Shown here piece by piece: positions 19,712 through 28,589 of a DNA stretch of 64,000 nt. The notes beneath the pieces were generated by a model. It saw nothing but the letters and a program-made list of their open reading frames with translations. It did not search any database and was not told where the DNA came from. Both the position numbers and the translations under genes were made by a program. This stretch comes from Alphaproteobacteria bacterium (GTDB taxonomy: Bacteria > Pseudomonadota > Alphaproteobacteria > Rhodobacterales > Rhodobacteraceae): assembly GCA_030425185.1 (NCBI GenBank), contig JAUIAU010000015.1:1-64000 (forward strand), in the 5' to 3' direction. Each line of letters starts with the position of its first letter. Within the stretch, counting starts at the first letter, position 1.

Positions 19712-20172
19712 GCGATCTGGAAGATGCCTTCGATCTCGACCGCCACGCCGAAGGGCAGCGACGCCGCCGAGACGGCAGAGCGTGCATGACGGCCCTTGTC
19801 CCCCAGCGCTTCGACGAGGAAATCGGAGGCCCCGTTCACCACTTTCGGCTGGTCTCCGAACTCGGCCGTCGAATTGACGAAGCCGGTCAGCTTGACGACT
19901 CGCACGAGGCGCTCGATGTCGCCGCCGCAGGCCGCCTTCAGTTGCGACAGCAGGCTGATGGCGCAGGTCCGCGCGGCGGCGGCCCCGGCGGCCACGTCCA
20001 TGTCGGCGCCGAGCTTGCCGAGGATGAAGCCGTCCGGGCCCATGGAAACCTGGCCCGAGACATAGACGATATCGCCGGCCACGACGTAGGGCACGTAGTT
20101 GGCGGCGGGCGCGGGCGCGTCGGGCAGGGTCACGCCGAGTTCGGCGAGGCGGGTTTCGATCGGGCCGGGCAT
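19708..20172 (-). CDS. RidA family enamine/imine deaminase-like protein
   Basis: Predicted 154 residues. It belongs to the longer YjgH/RidA branch: NYVPYVVAGDIVYVSGQVSM near the start, ARTCAISLLSQLKAACGG in the middle, and VNSTAEFGDQPKVVNGASDF near the end. The archetypal RidA arginine that hydrolyses 2-aminoacrylate is not obviously conserved in this sub-branch (the end reads AVEIEGIFQIA), so deaminase activity is uncertain. Translationally coupled to the downstream phosphodiesterase gene. Confidence 0.9.
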   Translation of the reverse strand: MPGPIETRLAELGVTLPDAPAPAANYVPYVVAGDIVYVSGQVSMGPDGFILGKLGADMDVAAGAAAARTCAISLLSQLKAACGGDIERLVRVVKLTGFVNSTAEFGDQPKVVNGASDFLVEALGDKGRHARSAVSAASLPFGVAVEIEGIFQIA

Positions 20173-20238
20173 GGCGTCTTTCCTCCTGTCGGTTCCGGCG
20201 CGACGCTAGCCGGGGAGCCGGGCGAGGGAAAGACCGGA

Positions 20239-21543
20239 TCAGCCCTCGCGCATCGCGCGGCTCAGGTAGCGCGTCAGCGGCTCGAGCAGGTAGTCGACCG
20301 GACGCCGGTCGCGGGTCCGGATGAAGGCCTCGACCGGCATGCCGGGCAGCAGCGTGACCTCGCCCAGCCGGGCGCGCTCTTCCGGCGGCAGTTCGATCTC
20401 GGCGCGGTAATAGGCGTTCCCGGTGCGCTCGTCGGTGAACAGGTCCGCCGAGATCGCCAGCACGCGGCCCTGCAGCTCGGGCGTGCTGCGGGCGTCGAGC
20501 GCGGCGATGCGCAGCCGCACGTCCTGTCCCGGCCACACCTCGTCGCCGTTGATCGGCTGCACCCGGCTGGCCACCACCAGCGGCCGGTCCTGCGGGATGA
20601 CGAACAGCAGCGGTTCCGCGGGGCGGATCACGGCGCGCTCGGCGAACACCGTCAGGCCGTAGACGATCCCGGAGGCGGGCGCGCGGATGTCGAGGCGGGC
20701 CAGCCGTTCGCGCAGGGCGTTGCGCTGTTGGCGCAGTTCCGCCTCGGTCACCTGCAGGTCGCGCAGCATGCTGATCGCGCTCTCGCGGACCTGGCTGTCG
20801 AGCTTCAAGATCTCGAGGTCGATCTCGGTGCGGCGGCCGTCGAACTCGGCAGCGGCAGCGACGAGTTCGCCGATTCGCCCCGACAGCGAGGCCTCCTCGC
20901 GTTGCAGCGCCAGCACCCGGGGGGCCTGTGCCAGCCCGCGGTCGAGCAGCGACTGCTGCGCCGCGAGTTCCTCCTCGATCAGGTCCAGTTGCCGCTCGAC
21001 CGAGACGCGCTGCGCCTCGATGCCGTCGATCTGGCTGGCGATCTGCGTCTGGCGGCGGGCCAGCTGCGCGCGCTCCTGCGCCCGCGTGGCGCGGCTGGCG
21101 GCAAAGAGGCTGCGCTGCCCTTCCACCAGTTCCGCCACCGCCGGGTCGAGCGCGGCGATGGCCAGAAGCTCGGCGTCGAAGACCGGGGCCTCGGCCCCGT
21201 CCCGCTCGGCGGCAAGGCGGGCGCGGCGCGCCATCGCCTCGTGCAGTTGTCCTTCGACGATCGACAGGTCGGTGGCCAGCAGTGTCGGGTCGAGCGAGAT
21301 CAGGACGTCGCCCGCGGCGACCCGGTCGCCTTCCTTGACGTGGATCGCGGCGACGACGCCGCCATCTGGGTGCTGGACCACCTGCCGGTTCTGGTCGATC
21401 TCGATCTGTCCCGGCGCGATGATGGCCCCCGACAGGGTCGCGCCGAAGGACCACCAGCCGAAACCGAAGACCAGCAGCGCGAGCATTGCCATGCCGAAGT
21501 AGAGCGGCCCGCGCGCGCTCAGGTCGGGGGCGGGGCCGCTCAT
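20239..21543 (-). CDS. Type I secretion membrane fusion protein, HlyD family
   Basis: Predicted 434 residues. One N-terminal transmembrane segment (LYFGMAMLALLVFGFGWWSF) is followed by a periplasmic biotinyl-lipoyl-like hairpin: GAIIAPGQIEIDQNRQVVQH and GGVVAAIHVKEGDRVAAGDV. A long coiled-coil region (about 95-270) and the C-terminal beta-barrel with a TLLPGMPVEAFIRT block complete the HlyD/PrtE layout. It bridges the inner-membrane ABC exporter to an outer-membrane TolC-like channel, which is not in this window. The start overlaps the stop of the ABC gene by 4 bp. Confidence 0.94.
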   Translation of the reverse strand: MSGPAPDLSARGPLYFGMAMLALLVFGFGWWSFGATLSGAIIAPGQIEIDQNRQVVQHPDGGVVAAIHVKEGDRVAAGDVLISLDPTLLATDLSIVEGQLHEAMARRARLAAERDGAEAPVFDAELLAIAALDPAVAELVEGQRSLFAASRATRAQERAQLARRQTQIASQIDGIEAQRVSVERQLDLIEEELAAQQSLLDRGLAQAPRVLALQREEASLSGRIGELVAAAAEFDGRRTEIDLEILKLDSQVRESAISMLRDLQVTEAELRQQRNALRERLARLDIRAPASGIVYGLTVFAERAVIRPAEPLLFVIPQDRPLVVASRVQPINGDEVWPGQDVRLRIAALDARSTPELQGRVLAISADLFTDERTGNAYYRAEIELPPEERARLGEVTLLPGMPVEAFIRTRDRRPVDYLLEPLTRYLSRAMREG

Positions 21544-23312
21544 GTCACGCCCCCGGGCCCGCCGTGGCGGCGGATGTCCTCGAAATTCGCCACCGTCGCC
21601 CGAAGGACCTCGTCGCGCGGCCCGAAGGCCTTGCGCATCCCGCCTTCGAGAACCAGCAGCATGTCGCAGTGCTGGATCGCGGCCGGGCGGTGCGCCATGA
21701 TCAGCACCGAGCGCCCGTCCTCCTTCATCGTCTGGATCGCGTGGTTCAGCGCCATCGACCCGGCGTTGTCGAGGTTCGAGTTCGGCTCGTCCAGCACCAG
21801 CAGGACCGGGTCGCCGTAAAGCGCGCGCGCAAGCCCGATCCGTTGCACCTGCCCGCCCGACAGGCGCTGGTTCGCGGCGCGGATCTCGGTGTCATAGCCG
21901 TCGGGAAGCTGCAGGATCATCTCGTGCGCGTCGGCCTTCTGGGCCGCGCGGACCACCGCGGCATCGTCAGGCTCGGCGTCCATCCGGGCGATGTTCTCCT
22001 TGATCGTGCCATCGAACAGCCGGACCTGCTGCGGCAGGTAGCCGATCGTGCGCCCGAGCGTGTCGGGATCGTATTGCGCCAGCGTCGCGCCGTGCAGCCG
22101 GATCGATCCGGTGGCCGGCGGCCACAGCCCGACTAGCGCCTTGGCCAGCGTGGACTTGCCCGCGCCGGAAGGGCCGATGACACCGACCGCCTGTCCTGGC
22201 GCGACCGAGAAGCGGACCATGCGCAGGGCGGCGCTGCGCTCGCCCGGCGGCACCACGGTCAGGTCGCGCACGTCGAGGCGGGCCAGCGGCCGGGGCAGGG
22301 TGGTGCGTGTCGGTTCCGGCGGGATGTCGTCGAGCAGCGCGATCAGACGGGTCCGCCCTTCGAGCGCGCGCTGGATCATCGCCCACTGCCCGACGGTCTG
22401 CTCGATCGGGGCCAGCCCGCGCCCGAGCAGGATCGACGAGGCGATCATCACCCCGGCGGAGACTTCCTCGCGCAGCACGAGATAGGCCCCAAGGCCCAGC
22501 ATGGCCGATTGCAGGAACATCCTGAGGCCCCGCGTGGCCGAGGAGAACCCGCCCGACCGGTCCGATGCCGACAGGGACCGCGCCAGCGCCGTCTGGCGCA
22601 GGCGGTTCCAGCGGCGGAAGGCGGCCTCGCGCATGCCGAGGGCATTGATCGTCTCGCCGTCCGCGAGCAGTTGCGCGGCCATGACGTCGCCCGCCGTCCC
22701 GGTCGCCTGCGCCGTGCGCAGGTCGGCGGCGGTCAGGCGCTGGTTCAGGGCGGCGATGACGATCAGGACGACCCCGCCACCGAGGGCGAGCAGCCCGAGC
22801 CACGGATGGAACAGGAAGATCGCCGCGATGAAGAACGGCGTCCAGGGAATGTCGAACAGCGCCAGCAGCACCGGGCTGCCGTAGAGCCGCTGGATCGCTT
22901 CGAGGTCCTGCAGCCCGCTCGCGCCGCGCCCGCCGCCCTTGTGGAGCGACAGTTTCAGCAGGGCGTCATAGACCCGGCGGTCGAGCGCGGTCTGCAGCCG
23001 TCCCCCGGCCCGCGCCATCACCCGCCCGCGCGCGAAGTCCAGCGCCGCCATCATCGTGTAGAGAAAGGCGATCAGCAGCGTGAGGGTCAGCAGCGTCTCT
23101 TCCGAGCGCGAGCTCAGCACCCGGTCGTAAACCTGCAGCATGTAGATCGGCCCGCTCAGCATCAGCAGGTTCACGAAGACCGAGAACAGGAAGACCGAGC
23201 CGAACAGCGGCACGTTCTGGCGGAACACGTCGCCCAGCGATGTGCGCGCGTCGCCGATGCTGCGCGGTCGGGCGGCATGCACGACGGTCGTCTGCGGGTG
23301 TCCGCTGCTCAT
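21540..23312 (-). CDS. Type I secretion ABC exporter (permease fused to ATPase)
   Basis: Predicted 590 residues from ATG at 23312, matching PrtD/HasD-type exporters; an in-frame GTG 93 bp upstream would add 31 residues of low quality and neither start has a strong ribosome site. Residues about 1-300 are the membrane domain, opening with the family's VFLFSVFVNLLMLSGPIYML. The ATPase has Walker A GPSGAGKSTLAKAL, signature LSGGQVQRIGLARAL and Walker B VLLVLDEPNSNLD. It lacks an N-terminal C39 peptidase domain, so it fits export of RTX-type proteins with uncleaved C-terminal signals. Such a protein is encoded 13 kb away at 36454. Confidence 0.94.
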   Translation of the reverse strand: MSSGHPQTTVVHAARPRSIGDARTSLGDVFRQNVPLFGSVFLFSVFVNLLMLSGPIYMLQVYDRVLSSRSEETLLTLTLLIAFLYTMMAALDFARGRVMARAGGRLQTALDRRVYDALLKLSLHKGGGRGASGLQDLEAIQRLYGSPVLLALFDIPWTPFFIAAIFLFHPWLGLLALGGGVVLIVIAALNQRLTAADLRTAQATGTAGDVMAAQLLADGETINALGMREAAFRRWNRLRQTALARSLSASDRSGGFSSATRGLRMFLQSAMLGLGAYLVLREEVSAGVMIASSILLGRGLAPIEQTVGQWAMIQRALEGRTRLIALLDDIPPEPTRTTLPRPLARLDVRDLTVVPPGERSAALRMVRFSVAPGQAVGVIGPSGAGKSTLAKALVGLWPPATGSIRLHGATLAQYDPDTLGRTIGYLPQQVRLFDGTIKENIARMDAEPDDAAVVRAAQKADAHEMILQLPDGYDTEIRAANQRLSGGQVQRIGLARALYGDPVLLVLDEPNSNLDNAGSMALNHAIQTMKEDGRSVLIMAHRPAAIQHCDMLLVLEGGMRKAFGPRDEVLRATVANFEDIRRHGGPGGVT

Positions 23313-23437
23313 CTGCGCCCCGGTCGCCTCTTGGCTTGTTGCCGAAATGCCGCGCCCGGGGGGTGAAATCCGCGTGCCTGTCGCGCCGCCCCGGTGCTGA
23401 CGCACTCTCGGTTGGTATTTCCCGTCAGTATATTTAG

Positions 23438-24274
23438 ATGATGTCGAAAGACCAAACCTGCCCCGGATCGAGCCTGCTTTTGTCGCTTCTTGTGTCCAAT
23501 TTGAAACGTCCCGTTGCGACCCTCGCGGTGCTCGCTGTCCTGGCGCTGTCGGCCTGTTCGGCCCCGGCCAGCCGCGACGCGGTCTACGATCCGGCGCAGC
23601 CGTTCAACCGCATGTCCCACGGCGTCAACAAGGGCGTGGACCGGGTGCTGCTGCGCCCGGCCTCGCAGCTTTACGCGGCCGCGGTGCCGACGCCGGTGGC
23701 GGCCGGGGTGAACAACCTCGCGTCGAACCTGTCCGAGCCCTCCGCCGTGGTGAACGATGTCCTGCAGGGCAACCTCGAGGACGGCATCCACACGACCTTC
23801 CGGTTCCTGCTGAACAGCACGGTGGGCTTTGCCGGCCTCTTCGACGTCGCCTCGTCGATCGGGCTGGAAAAGCGCGAGTCGGACTTCGGCGAGACGCTGC
23901 ATGTCTGGGGCGCGGGCGAAGGCGCCTATCTGGAACTGCCGTTCCTCGGACCTTCCACGACCCGCGATTTCGTGGGCGTCGTGGTGGACGGGGCAATGAA
24001 CCCGACGCGGCTCGCGTTCACCTCCACGGAGGAGCGTCAGGCGATCCGGCGGCTCAGGGGGGTGGACCTTGTGGGGGACCGCGCGCAGAATGGACGCGTG
24101 ATCGACGATCTTCTCTATGAAAGCGCCGACAGCTACATCGCCTTGCGTGGCCTCTACTTGCAGAACCGGCGCTACGCGCTTTCGGGCGGGACGGTCGGTT
24201 CGGAATTGGACCCTTTCTATGACCCGTTCTCCGACCCCTTCGCCGCCCCGTTCTCGCTGCCGAACCGGCCCTGA
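23438..24274 (+). CDS. mlaA: MlaA family outer membrane lipoprotein (VacJ)
   Basis: Predicted 278 residues if started at ATG 23438. The lipobox (LALSAC, Cys about residue 40) comes after an unusually long N-terminus; a GTG at 23492 or TTG at 23501 would give a normal lipoprotein signal, but none of the candidates has a clear ribosome site. The mature part has the VacJ signature: YDPAQPFNRMSHGVNKGVDR, LSEPSAVVNDVLQGN and RFLLNSTVGFAGLFDVAS. MlaA takes mislocalised phospholipids from the outer membrane outer leaflet. It is followed by an overlapping mlaC-type gene; MlaF, MlaE and MlaD are not here. Confidence 0.93.
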   Translation: MMSKDQTCPGSSLLLSLLVSNLKRPVATLAVLAVLALSACSAPASRDAVYDPAQPFNRMSHGVNKGVDRVLLRPASQLYAAAVPTPVAAGVNNLASNLSEPSAVVNDVLQGNLEDGIHTTFRFLLNSTVGFAGLFDVASSIGLEKRESDFGETLHVWGAGEGAYLELPFLGPSTTRDFVGVVVDGAMNPTRLAFTSTEERQAIRRLRGVDLVGDRAQNGRVIDDLLYESADSYIALRGLYLQNRRYALSGGTVGSELDPFYDPFSDPFAAPFSLPNRP

Positions 24275-24866
24275 CGCGACCCGGCGCGCCCTTCTCGGGG
24301 CGGCGCTGGCCCTGCCGCTGGCCGGTCTGCTGCCGCGCGAAGCCGTCGCCCTGACCGAGGCCGCCGCCGCCGCCCTCGTGCAGCGGGTGGTCACCGACAT
24401 CAACCGCGTCATCGCGTCTGGACGGACCGGCAGCGCGCTCTACAGCGATTTCGAGCGCATCTTCGCCACCTACTCCGACGTGCGGGTGATCGCGGGGTCG
24501 GTGCTGGGACCGGTCGCGCGCACGCTCTCCAGCAGCCAGCAGACCGCCTTCATCGCGGCCTTCCAGGGCTACATGGCCCGCAAGTACGGACGCCGCTTCA
24601 CCGAGTTCAAGGGCGGCACCGTCGAGGTCAGCCGCACCGTGCCGGTCAACAACTACGTCGAGGTGCAGTCGGTTGCCCGCCTGCCGGGCCGCTCCCCGAT
24701 CGACGTCAGCTTCCTCGTCTCCGACCGTGACGGGCAGAACCGCTTCTTCGATATCCGCATCGAGGGCGTCAGCCTGCTGCGCACCGAGCGCGACGAGATC
24801 GGCGTGATGCTCGACCAGCGGCAGGGCAACATCGACCGGCTCATCGCGGACCTGCGCACGTTGTGA
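24219..24866 (+). CDS. mlaC: MlaC family periplasmic phospholipid-binding protein (Tat signal)
   Basis: Predicted 215 residues from ATG at 24219, which makes the gene overlap mlaA by 56 bp. The N-terminus has a twin-arginine signal (ATRRALLGAALALPLAG). The rest is the MlaC/Ttg2 fold: helices with SALYSDFERIFATYSD, YMARKYGRRFTEF and the beta-sheet part PVNNYVEVQSVARL and FFDIRIEGVSLLRTERDE. MlaC ferries lipids between MlaA and the inner-membrane MlaFEDB complex. The long overlap with mlaA implies cotranscription. No better start codon exists between 24219 and the Arg pair. Confidence 0.88.
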   Translation: MTRSPTPSPPRSRCRTGPDATRRALLGAALALPLAGLLPREAVALTEAAAAALVQRVVTDINRVIASGRTGSALYSDFERIFATYSDVRVIAGSVLGPVARTLSSSQQTAFIAAFQGYMARKYGRRFTEFKGGTVEVSRTVPVNNYVEVQSVARLPGRSPIDVSFLVSDRDGQNRFFDIRIEGVSLLRTERDEIGVMLDQRQGNIDRLIADLRTL

Positions 24867-25603
24867 GCGCGGATCTCGCCGGGCTGCCGGACCCGGCGGT
24901 CTGGGCCTTCGCCTCGGCCGCCGTTCTTCTCGGGACGATCCTGCAGCGCCTCGCGGGGCAGGGCTTCGGCATGCTCGCGGCCCCGCTGGTGGCGCTGGTC
25001 GCCCCCCAGATGCTGCCGGCGACGCTGCTGTTTCTCGGGGCGGTGGTCGGATTCTCGGCGACGGCGGTCGATCCGTCCGCCCTCGATCGACGGGCCTTGC
25101 TGCCGGCACTCGCCGGGCGGGCCGCCGGGGCGGTGCTGGCCGCGCTGATCGCCGTCCGCCTGCACGAAACCGGCGGGATCGCCATTGCCGTGGGCCTCGT
25201 CGTCTGGCTGGGCGTGCTCTTGTCGCTGACCGGGCTGCGGGTGGCGATCACGCCGCTCTCGCTTGTGTCGGCAGGCACGCTGGCGGGGATCATGGGCACG
25301 CTGACGGCCATCGGGGCGCCGCCCATGGCGTTGCTCTACCAGCATCAGGAGGCCCGGCACGCCGCGGCCATGCAGAACGCCGTCTTCGCCTTCGGGATGG
25401 TCGTCTCGGTCGCGGCGCTGGCCTGGCAGGGACTGGTGCGGGCAGAAACGCTGGTCTTCGCCGCCAGCCTGCTGCCCGGCGTGGCGCTGGGCCTGTGGCT
25501 GGCGCGCCCGCTGGCCGCCCGGGTGGCACGCCGCCGCATCCGCCCCGTGGCGCTGGGCCTCGCGGCGACGGCGGCGACGATCCTGCTGGTCCGGTCGTTC
25601 TGA
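24863..25603 (+). CDS. TauE/SafE family sulfite/anion exporter
   Basis: Predicted 246 residues from GTG at 24863, which overlaps the mlaC stop by 4 bp. It has about eight hydrophobic segments in two repeats with the family pattern (GFGMLAAPLVALVAPQMLP in the first half and GIMGTLTAIGAPPMALLY in the second). TauE/SafE proteins export sulfite or sulfonate-derived organic anions. Nothing nearby is a sulfur-oxidation gene, so the substrate is open. The coupling to mlaC may be no more than gene packing. Confidence 0.87.
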   Translation: MSADLAGLPDPAVWAFASAAVLLGTILQRLAGQGFGMLAAPLVALVAPQMLPATLLFLGAVVGFSATAVDPSALDRRALLPALAGRAAGAVLAALIAVRLHETGGIAIAVGLVVWLGVLLSLTGLRVAITPLSLVSAGTLAGIMGTLTAIGAPPMALLYQHQEARHAAAMQNAVFAFGMVVSVAALAWQGLVRAETLVFAASLLPGVALGLWLARPLAARVARRRIRPVALGLAATAATILLVRSF

Positions 25604-25718
25604 CACGCGCGTCTTGACCTGACCTTCCGCACCTGCCACGCAGACCCAAGCCTGCCGGGCCCCGGCCGCCCCCTGAGCCCCGCCGCCCGTGCCGAACCCC
25701 GCCCCGAGGAGTTCCCGG

Positions 25719-26213
25719 ATGACTGACGCCGCAGACCTGCCCCCCGGCCCGTGGGACGGCTGGCCCCTCGACCGGGAAATCGTGCTTGCCCGCGTGGTGA
25801 ACGCCCCGCGTGATCGCGCCTTCCGCGCCTGGACCGACCCCGCGCAGATCGTGCAATGGTTCGGCCCCGAGGGCTTCCGCATCTCGTCGCACGGGATCGA
25901 CATCCGCACCGGCGGGCACTGGCGCTTCGACATGATCGCGCCCGATGGCACGCGCTTTCCGAACCGGATGGATTTCCTGCGTATCCTGCCGCCCGCCTGG
26001 ATCGAGGTGATCCACAGCAGCGACCGCGACCCCGACCCGCAGGCGTTCCGGATTCTGGTCGGCTTCGATCAGCAGGCGAACAGAAAGACCGTCGTGACCC
26101 TTCGCCAGATGCACCCGAGCGCCGCGCGCCGCGAGGCCGTCATCGGCTTCGGCGCGGTCGAGTTCGGCGGCCAGACGCTGGGCAAGCTGGCCGCTCATCT
26201 CGAACGCGGGTGA
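25719..26213 (+). CDS. SRPBCC/AHSA1 domain protein
   Basis: Predicted 164 residues. It is a START-like SRPBCC protein of the Aha1-homology type: LARVVNAPRDRAFRAWTDP, WFGPEGFRISSHGIDIRTGG and the GHWRFDM block. Members bind hydrophobic ligands in a helix-grip cavity; many sit beside ArsR regulators, but none is seen here. The ATG at 25719 has a GAGGAG ribosome site at 25706-25711. It stands alone, 115 bp after the exporter gene and convergent with the aminotransferase gene. Confidence 0.88.
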   Translation: MTDAADLPPGPWDGWPLDREIVLARVVNAPRDRAFRAWTDPAQIVQWFGPEGFRISSHGIDIRTGGHWRFDMIAPDGTRFPNRMDFLRILPPAWIEVIHSSDRDPDPQAFRILVGFDQQANRKTVVTLRQMHPSAARREAVIGFGAVEFGGQTLGKLAAHLERG

Positions 26214-26226
26214 AACGGCGCGGCCG

Positions 26227-27408
26227 TCAGACCCCGACCGCGACGATGGCCTCGGCCAGCTTCGGCACCGTCTCTGCGTTCAGCCCGGCGATGTTCAGCC
26301 GGCTGTCGCCGACCATGTAGATGCCATGCTCGGTGCGCAGGCGCTCGACCTGCTCGGGGCTCGCCCCGATCCGCGAGAACATGCCCCGGTGCGCGCCGAT
26401 GAAGGCGAACCGGTCCGAGCCGGACAGCCGCTGCAACTCGGCCGCCAACTGGCTGCGCAGGCCCAGCATGGTGTTGCGGACCTCTTCCAGCTCGGCCTCC
26501 CAGTCCGCCCGCAGGGCGGGATCGGTCAGGATCATCGTCACAAGACGTGCGCCGTGATCGGGCGGGAAGCTGTAGTTCTGCCGGTTGAGGAAGGCGAGGT
26601 TGCCCTGCGCCACGGCGCGGCCCTCGGGGGAGCCGAAGGCCATCAGCAGGCCGGTCCGCTCGCGGTAGATCCCGAAGTTCTTCGAGCAGGACGCCGCGAC
26701 CAGCACCTCCGGCATCTTGTCCACCACCAGGCGGGTCGCGGCGGCGTCTGCTTCCAGCCCGTCCCCGAAGCCCTGGTAGGCGATGTCGATCAACGGGATC
26801 GCGCCCTTCTCCAGCATCAGGTCGATCACCGCCTGCCACTGGGCCAGCGTCAGGTTCGCGCCGGTCGGGTTGTGGCAGCAGCCGTGCAGCAGCACGACGT
26901 CGCCGCGCTCGACGCGGGCGAGGTCCTCCAGCATGCCCTCGGCGTCCACCCCGCGCGACTCGGCGTCGAAGTAGCGGTACTCGGCCATCGGCATCCCGAG
27001 GTAGCGGATGATCGAAGGGTGGTTCGGCCAGGTCGGATTGCTCAGCCAGACCGTCGCGCCGGGCGCGGCGAGGCGGATCAGCTCCAGCGCCTGCCGGATC
27101 GCGCCGGTGCCGCCGGGCGTGGCAATCGCCGACATCCGTGCCGGATCGGCCGACGGGCCGAGGATCAGCCCCGACAGCGCCTCGGCAAAGGCCGGGTCGC
27201 CCGCCAGCCCGGTATAGGCCTTGGTCGTCTCGGTTTCCCACAACCGGTGCTCGGCGGCCTTGATCGCCCGCATCACCGGGGTCAGGCCGGTCGGGTCCTT
27301 GTAGACGCCGACCCCGAGGTCGATCTTGCCGTCCCGCGTGTCCTCGCGGAACATCTGCATCAGCATCAGGATCTTGTCCTGCGGCTGCTGTTTCAGCGCG
27401 TCGAGCAT
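26227..27408 (-). CDS. Aromatic/aspartate aminotransferase, class I
   Basis: Predicted 393 residues, PLP fold type I of the AspC/TyrB branch. The opening IDLGVGVYKDPTGLTPVM and the catalytic lysine K243 in SCSKNFGIYRERTG, followed by a substrate-carboxylate arginine near residue 370, are diagnostic. It interconverts aspartate or aromatic amino acids with 2-oxoglutarate. TyrB-like breadth is probable in this lineage, but specificity cannot be read from sequence here. The gene starts 3 bp after the sulfurtransferase stop, so they are cotranscribed; both could act on cysteine-derived compounds (transamination to mercaptopyruvate is a known side reaction). Confidence 0.92.
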   Translation of the reverse strand: MLDALKQQPQDKILMLMQMFREDTRDGKIDLGVGVYKDPTGLTPVMRAIKAAEHRLWETETTKAYTGLAGDPAFAEALSGLILGPSADPARMSAIATPGGTGAIRQALELIRLAAPGATVWLSNPTWPNHPSIIRYLGMPMAEYRYFDAESRGVDAEGMLEDLARVERGDVVLLHGCCHNPTGANLTLAQWQAVIDLMLEKGAIPLIDIAYQGFGDGLEADAAATRLVVDKMPEVLVAASCSKNFGIYRERTGLLMAFGSPEGRAVAQGNLAFLNRQNYSFPPDHGARLVTMILTDPALRADWEAELEEVRNTMLGLRSQLAAELQRLSGSDRFAFIGAHRGMFSRIGASPEQVERLRTEHGIYMVGDSRLNIAGLNAETVPKLAEAIVAVGV

Positions 27409-27411
27409 GGC

Positions 27412-28260
27412 TTATCCCTTTTCCACGGCCAGGTGGTCGAACTGGCCCCATTCCGACCACGAGCCGTCATAGAGCGCGTGGTCGCGGTGTCCGAGGCGCT
27501 CCAGCGCCAGGCTGAGGATCGCCGCCGTCACCCCCGACCCGCAGGAGGTGATGACCGGCTTCGACAGGTCCACGCCCGCGCCCTCGAAGGCGGCGCGCAG
27601 GCCGTCGATGTCCTTCATCGTGCCGTCGTCGTTCAGCAGCGCCCGGAAATGCAGGTTCTTCGAGCCGGGGATGTGCCCCGAGCGCAGGCCCGGGCGCGGC
27701 TCGGGTTCCTCGCCCCGGAACCGGGCGGCCCCGCGCGCATCCACGATCTGCGGCGAGCCCAGCTTGGCGGCTGCCGCGACCTGCGTGACGTCCTTCACCA
27801 GGTGGTTCTGCCGCGACACGGTGATGTGCCGGTCCCGCGTCACCGGCGGCATGTCCTCGACCGGGTGGCCCTCGGCCTGCCACTTGCCGAAGCCGCCGTC
27901 GAGCACCGCGCAGTCGGTCTTGCCCATCAGCCGGAACAGCCACCAGACCCGCGCCGCCGAGAACAGCCCGGCCCCGTCGTAGACCACGACCTGGTGCCCG
28001 TCGCCGATGCCCATGGCCCGCATCCGGGACATGAACTTCTCGACCGGCGGCGCCATGTGGGGCAGCGGCGAGCGCAGGTCGCTGATCTCGTCGATGTCGA
28101 AGTAGCGCGCGCCGGGGATATGGGCTGCGTCGTATTCGGCCCGCCCGTCGCGGCCCATGTCCGGCAGGTACCACGAGGCGTCGATCACCCGCAGGTCCGG
28201 GTCGCCCAGGTGCGCGGCCAGCCAGGCGGTGGAAACGAGGGTCTTCGGATCGTCGGTCAT
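27412..28260 (-). CDS. sseA: 3-mercaptopyruvate/thiosulfate sulfurtransferase
   Basis: Predicted 282 residues with two rhodanese domains. The first has the family opening VSTAWLAAHLGDPDLRVIDASW; the second carries the active-site loop with C240 in TSCGSGVTA. A CGSGV(T) loop is typical of mercaptopyruvate sulfurtransferases, whereas thiosulfate-preferring enzymes usually have CRKGVT. It moves sulfane sulfur from 3-mercaptopyruvate to thiol acceptors. Cotranscribed with the following aminotransferase gene (3-bp gap). Confidence 0.93.
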   Translation of the reverse strand: MTDDPKTLVSTAWLAAHLGDPDLRVIDASWYLPDMGRDGRAEYDAAHIPGARYFDIDEISDLRSPLPHMAPPVEKFMSRMRAMGIGDGHQVVVYDGAGLFSAARVWWLFRLMGKTDCAVLDGGFGKWQAEGHPVEDMPPVTRDRHITVSRQNHLVKDVTQVAAAAKLGSPQIVDARGAARFRGEEPEPRPGLRSGHIPGSKNLHFRALLNDDGTMKDIDGLRAAFEGAGVDLSKPVITSCGSGVTAAILSLALERLGHRDHALYDGSWSEWGQFDHLAVEKG

Positions 28261-28331
28261 CGCGGTCTCCGGGCAGAACGCCTCCTGCCTATCGCCGGGG
28301 CAGGGCGCTTGTCCAGCGCGACCGGTTGCCC

Positions 28332-28583
28332 TCAGCGCGCGCGGCCCTGCTTGGCAAGGCCCAGAAGCAGCACCAGCACCGCGCCGCCGGCACCGCCCGC
28401 GACCAGCCGCAGAAGCCCCGCCTGCGGACCGCCGAGTGCGGCCAGCGCGGCCCCCGCGCCCGCGCCCGCCAGCGCGCCCCAGACCGTGTTCGCGAACAGG
28501 CCGAGGTTGATCGGCTTGACCACCACCGCCACCGCGTTCCCGGCCGCAGCGCCCAGAAGGGCCGTCATCACGATCTGTTCCAT
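28332..28583 (-). CDS. Small hydrophobic membrane protein of unknown function
   Basis: Predicted 83 residues, nearly all hydrophobic and glycine/alanine rich, with two or three membrane segments (MTALLGAAAGNAVAVVV, TVWGALAGAGAGAALAAL and LVAGGAGGAVLVLLLGLA). It ends with a short basic tail. It lies 6 bp downstream of smpB on the same strand and is likely read with it. No motif suggests a function; glycine-zipper-like helices indicate self-association in the membrane. Confidence 0.7.
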   Translation of the reverse strand: MEQIVMTALLGAAAGNAVAVVVKPINLGLFANTVWGALAGAGAGAALAALGGPQAGLLRLVAGGAGGAVLVLLLGLAKQGRAR

Positions 28584-28589
28584 GCGTCC

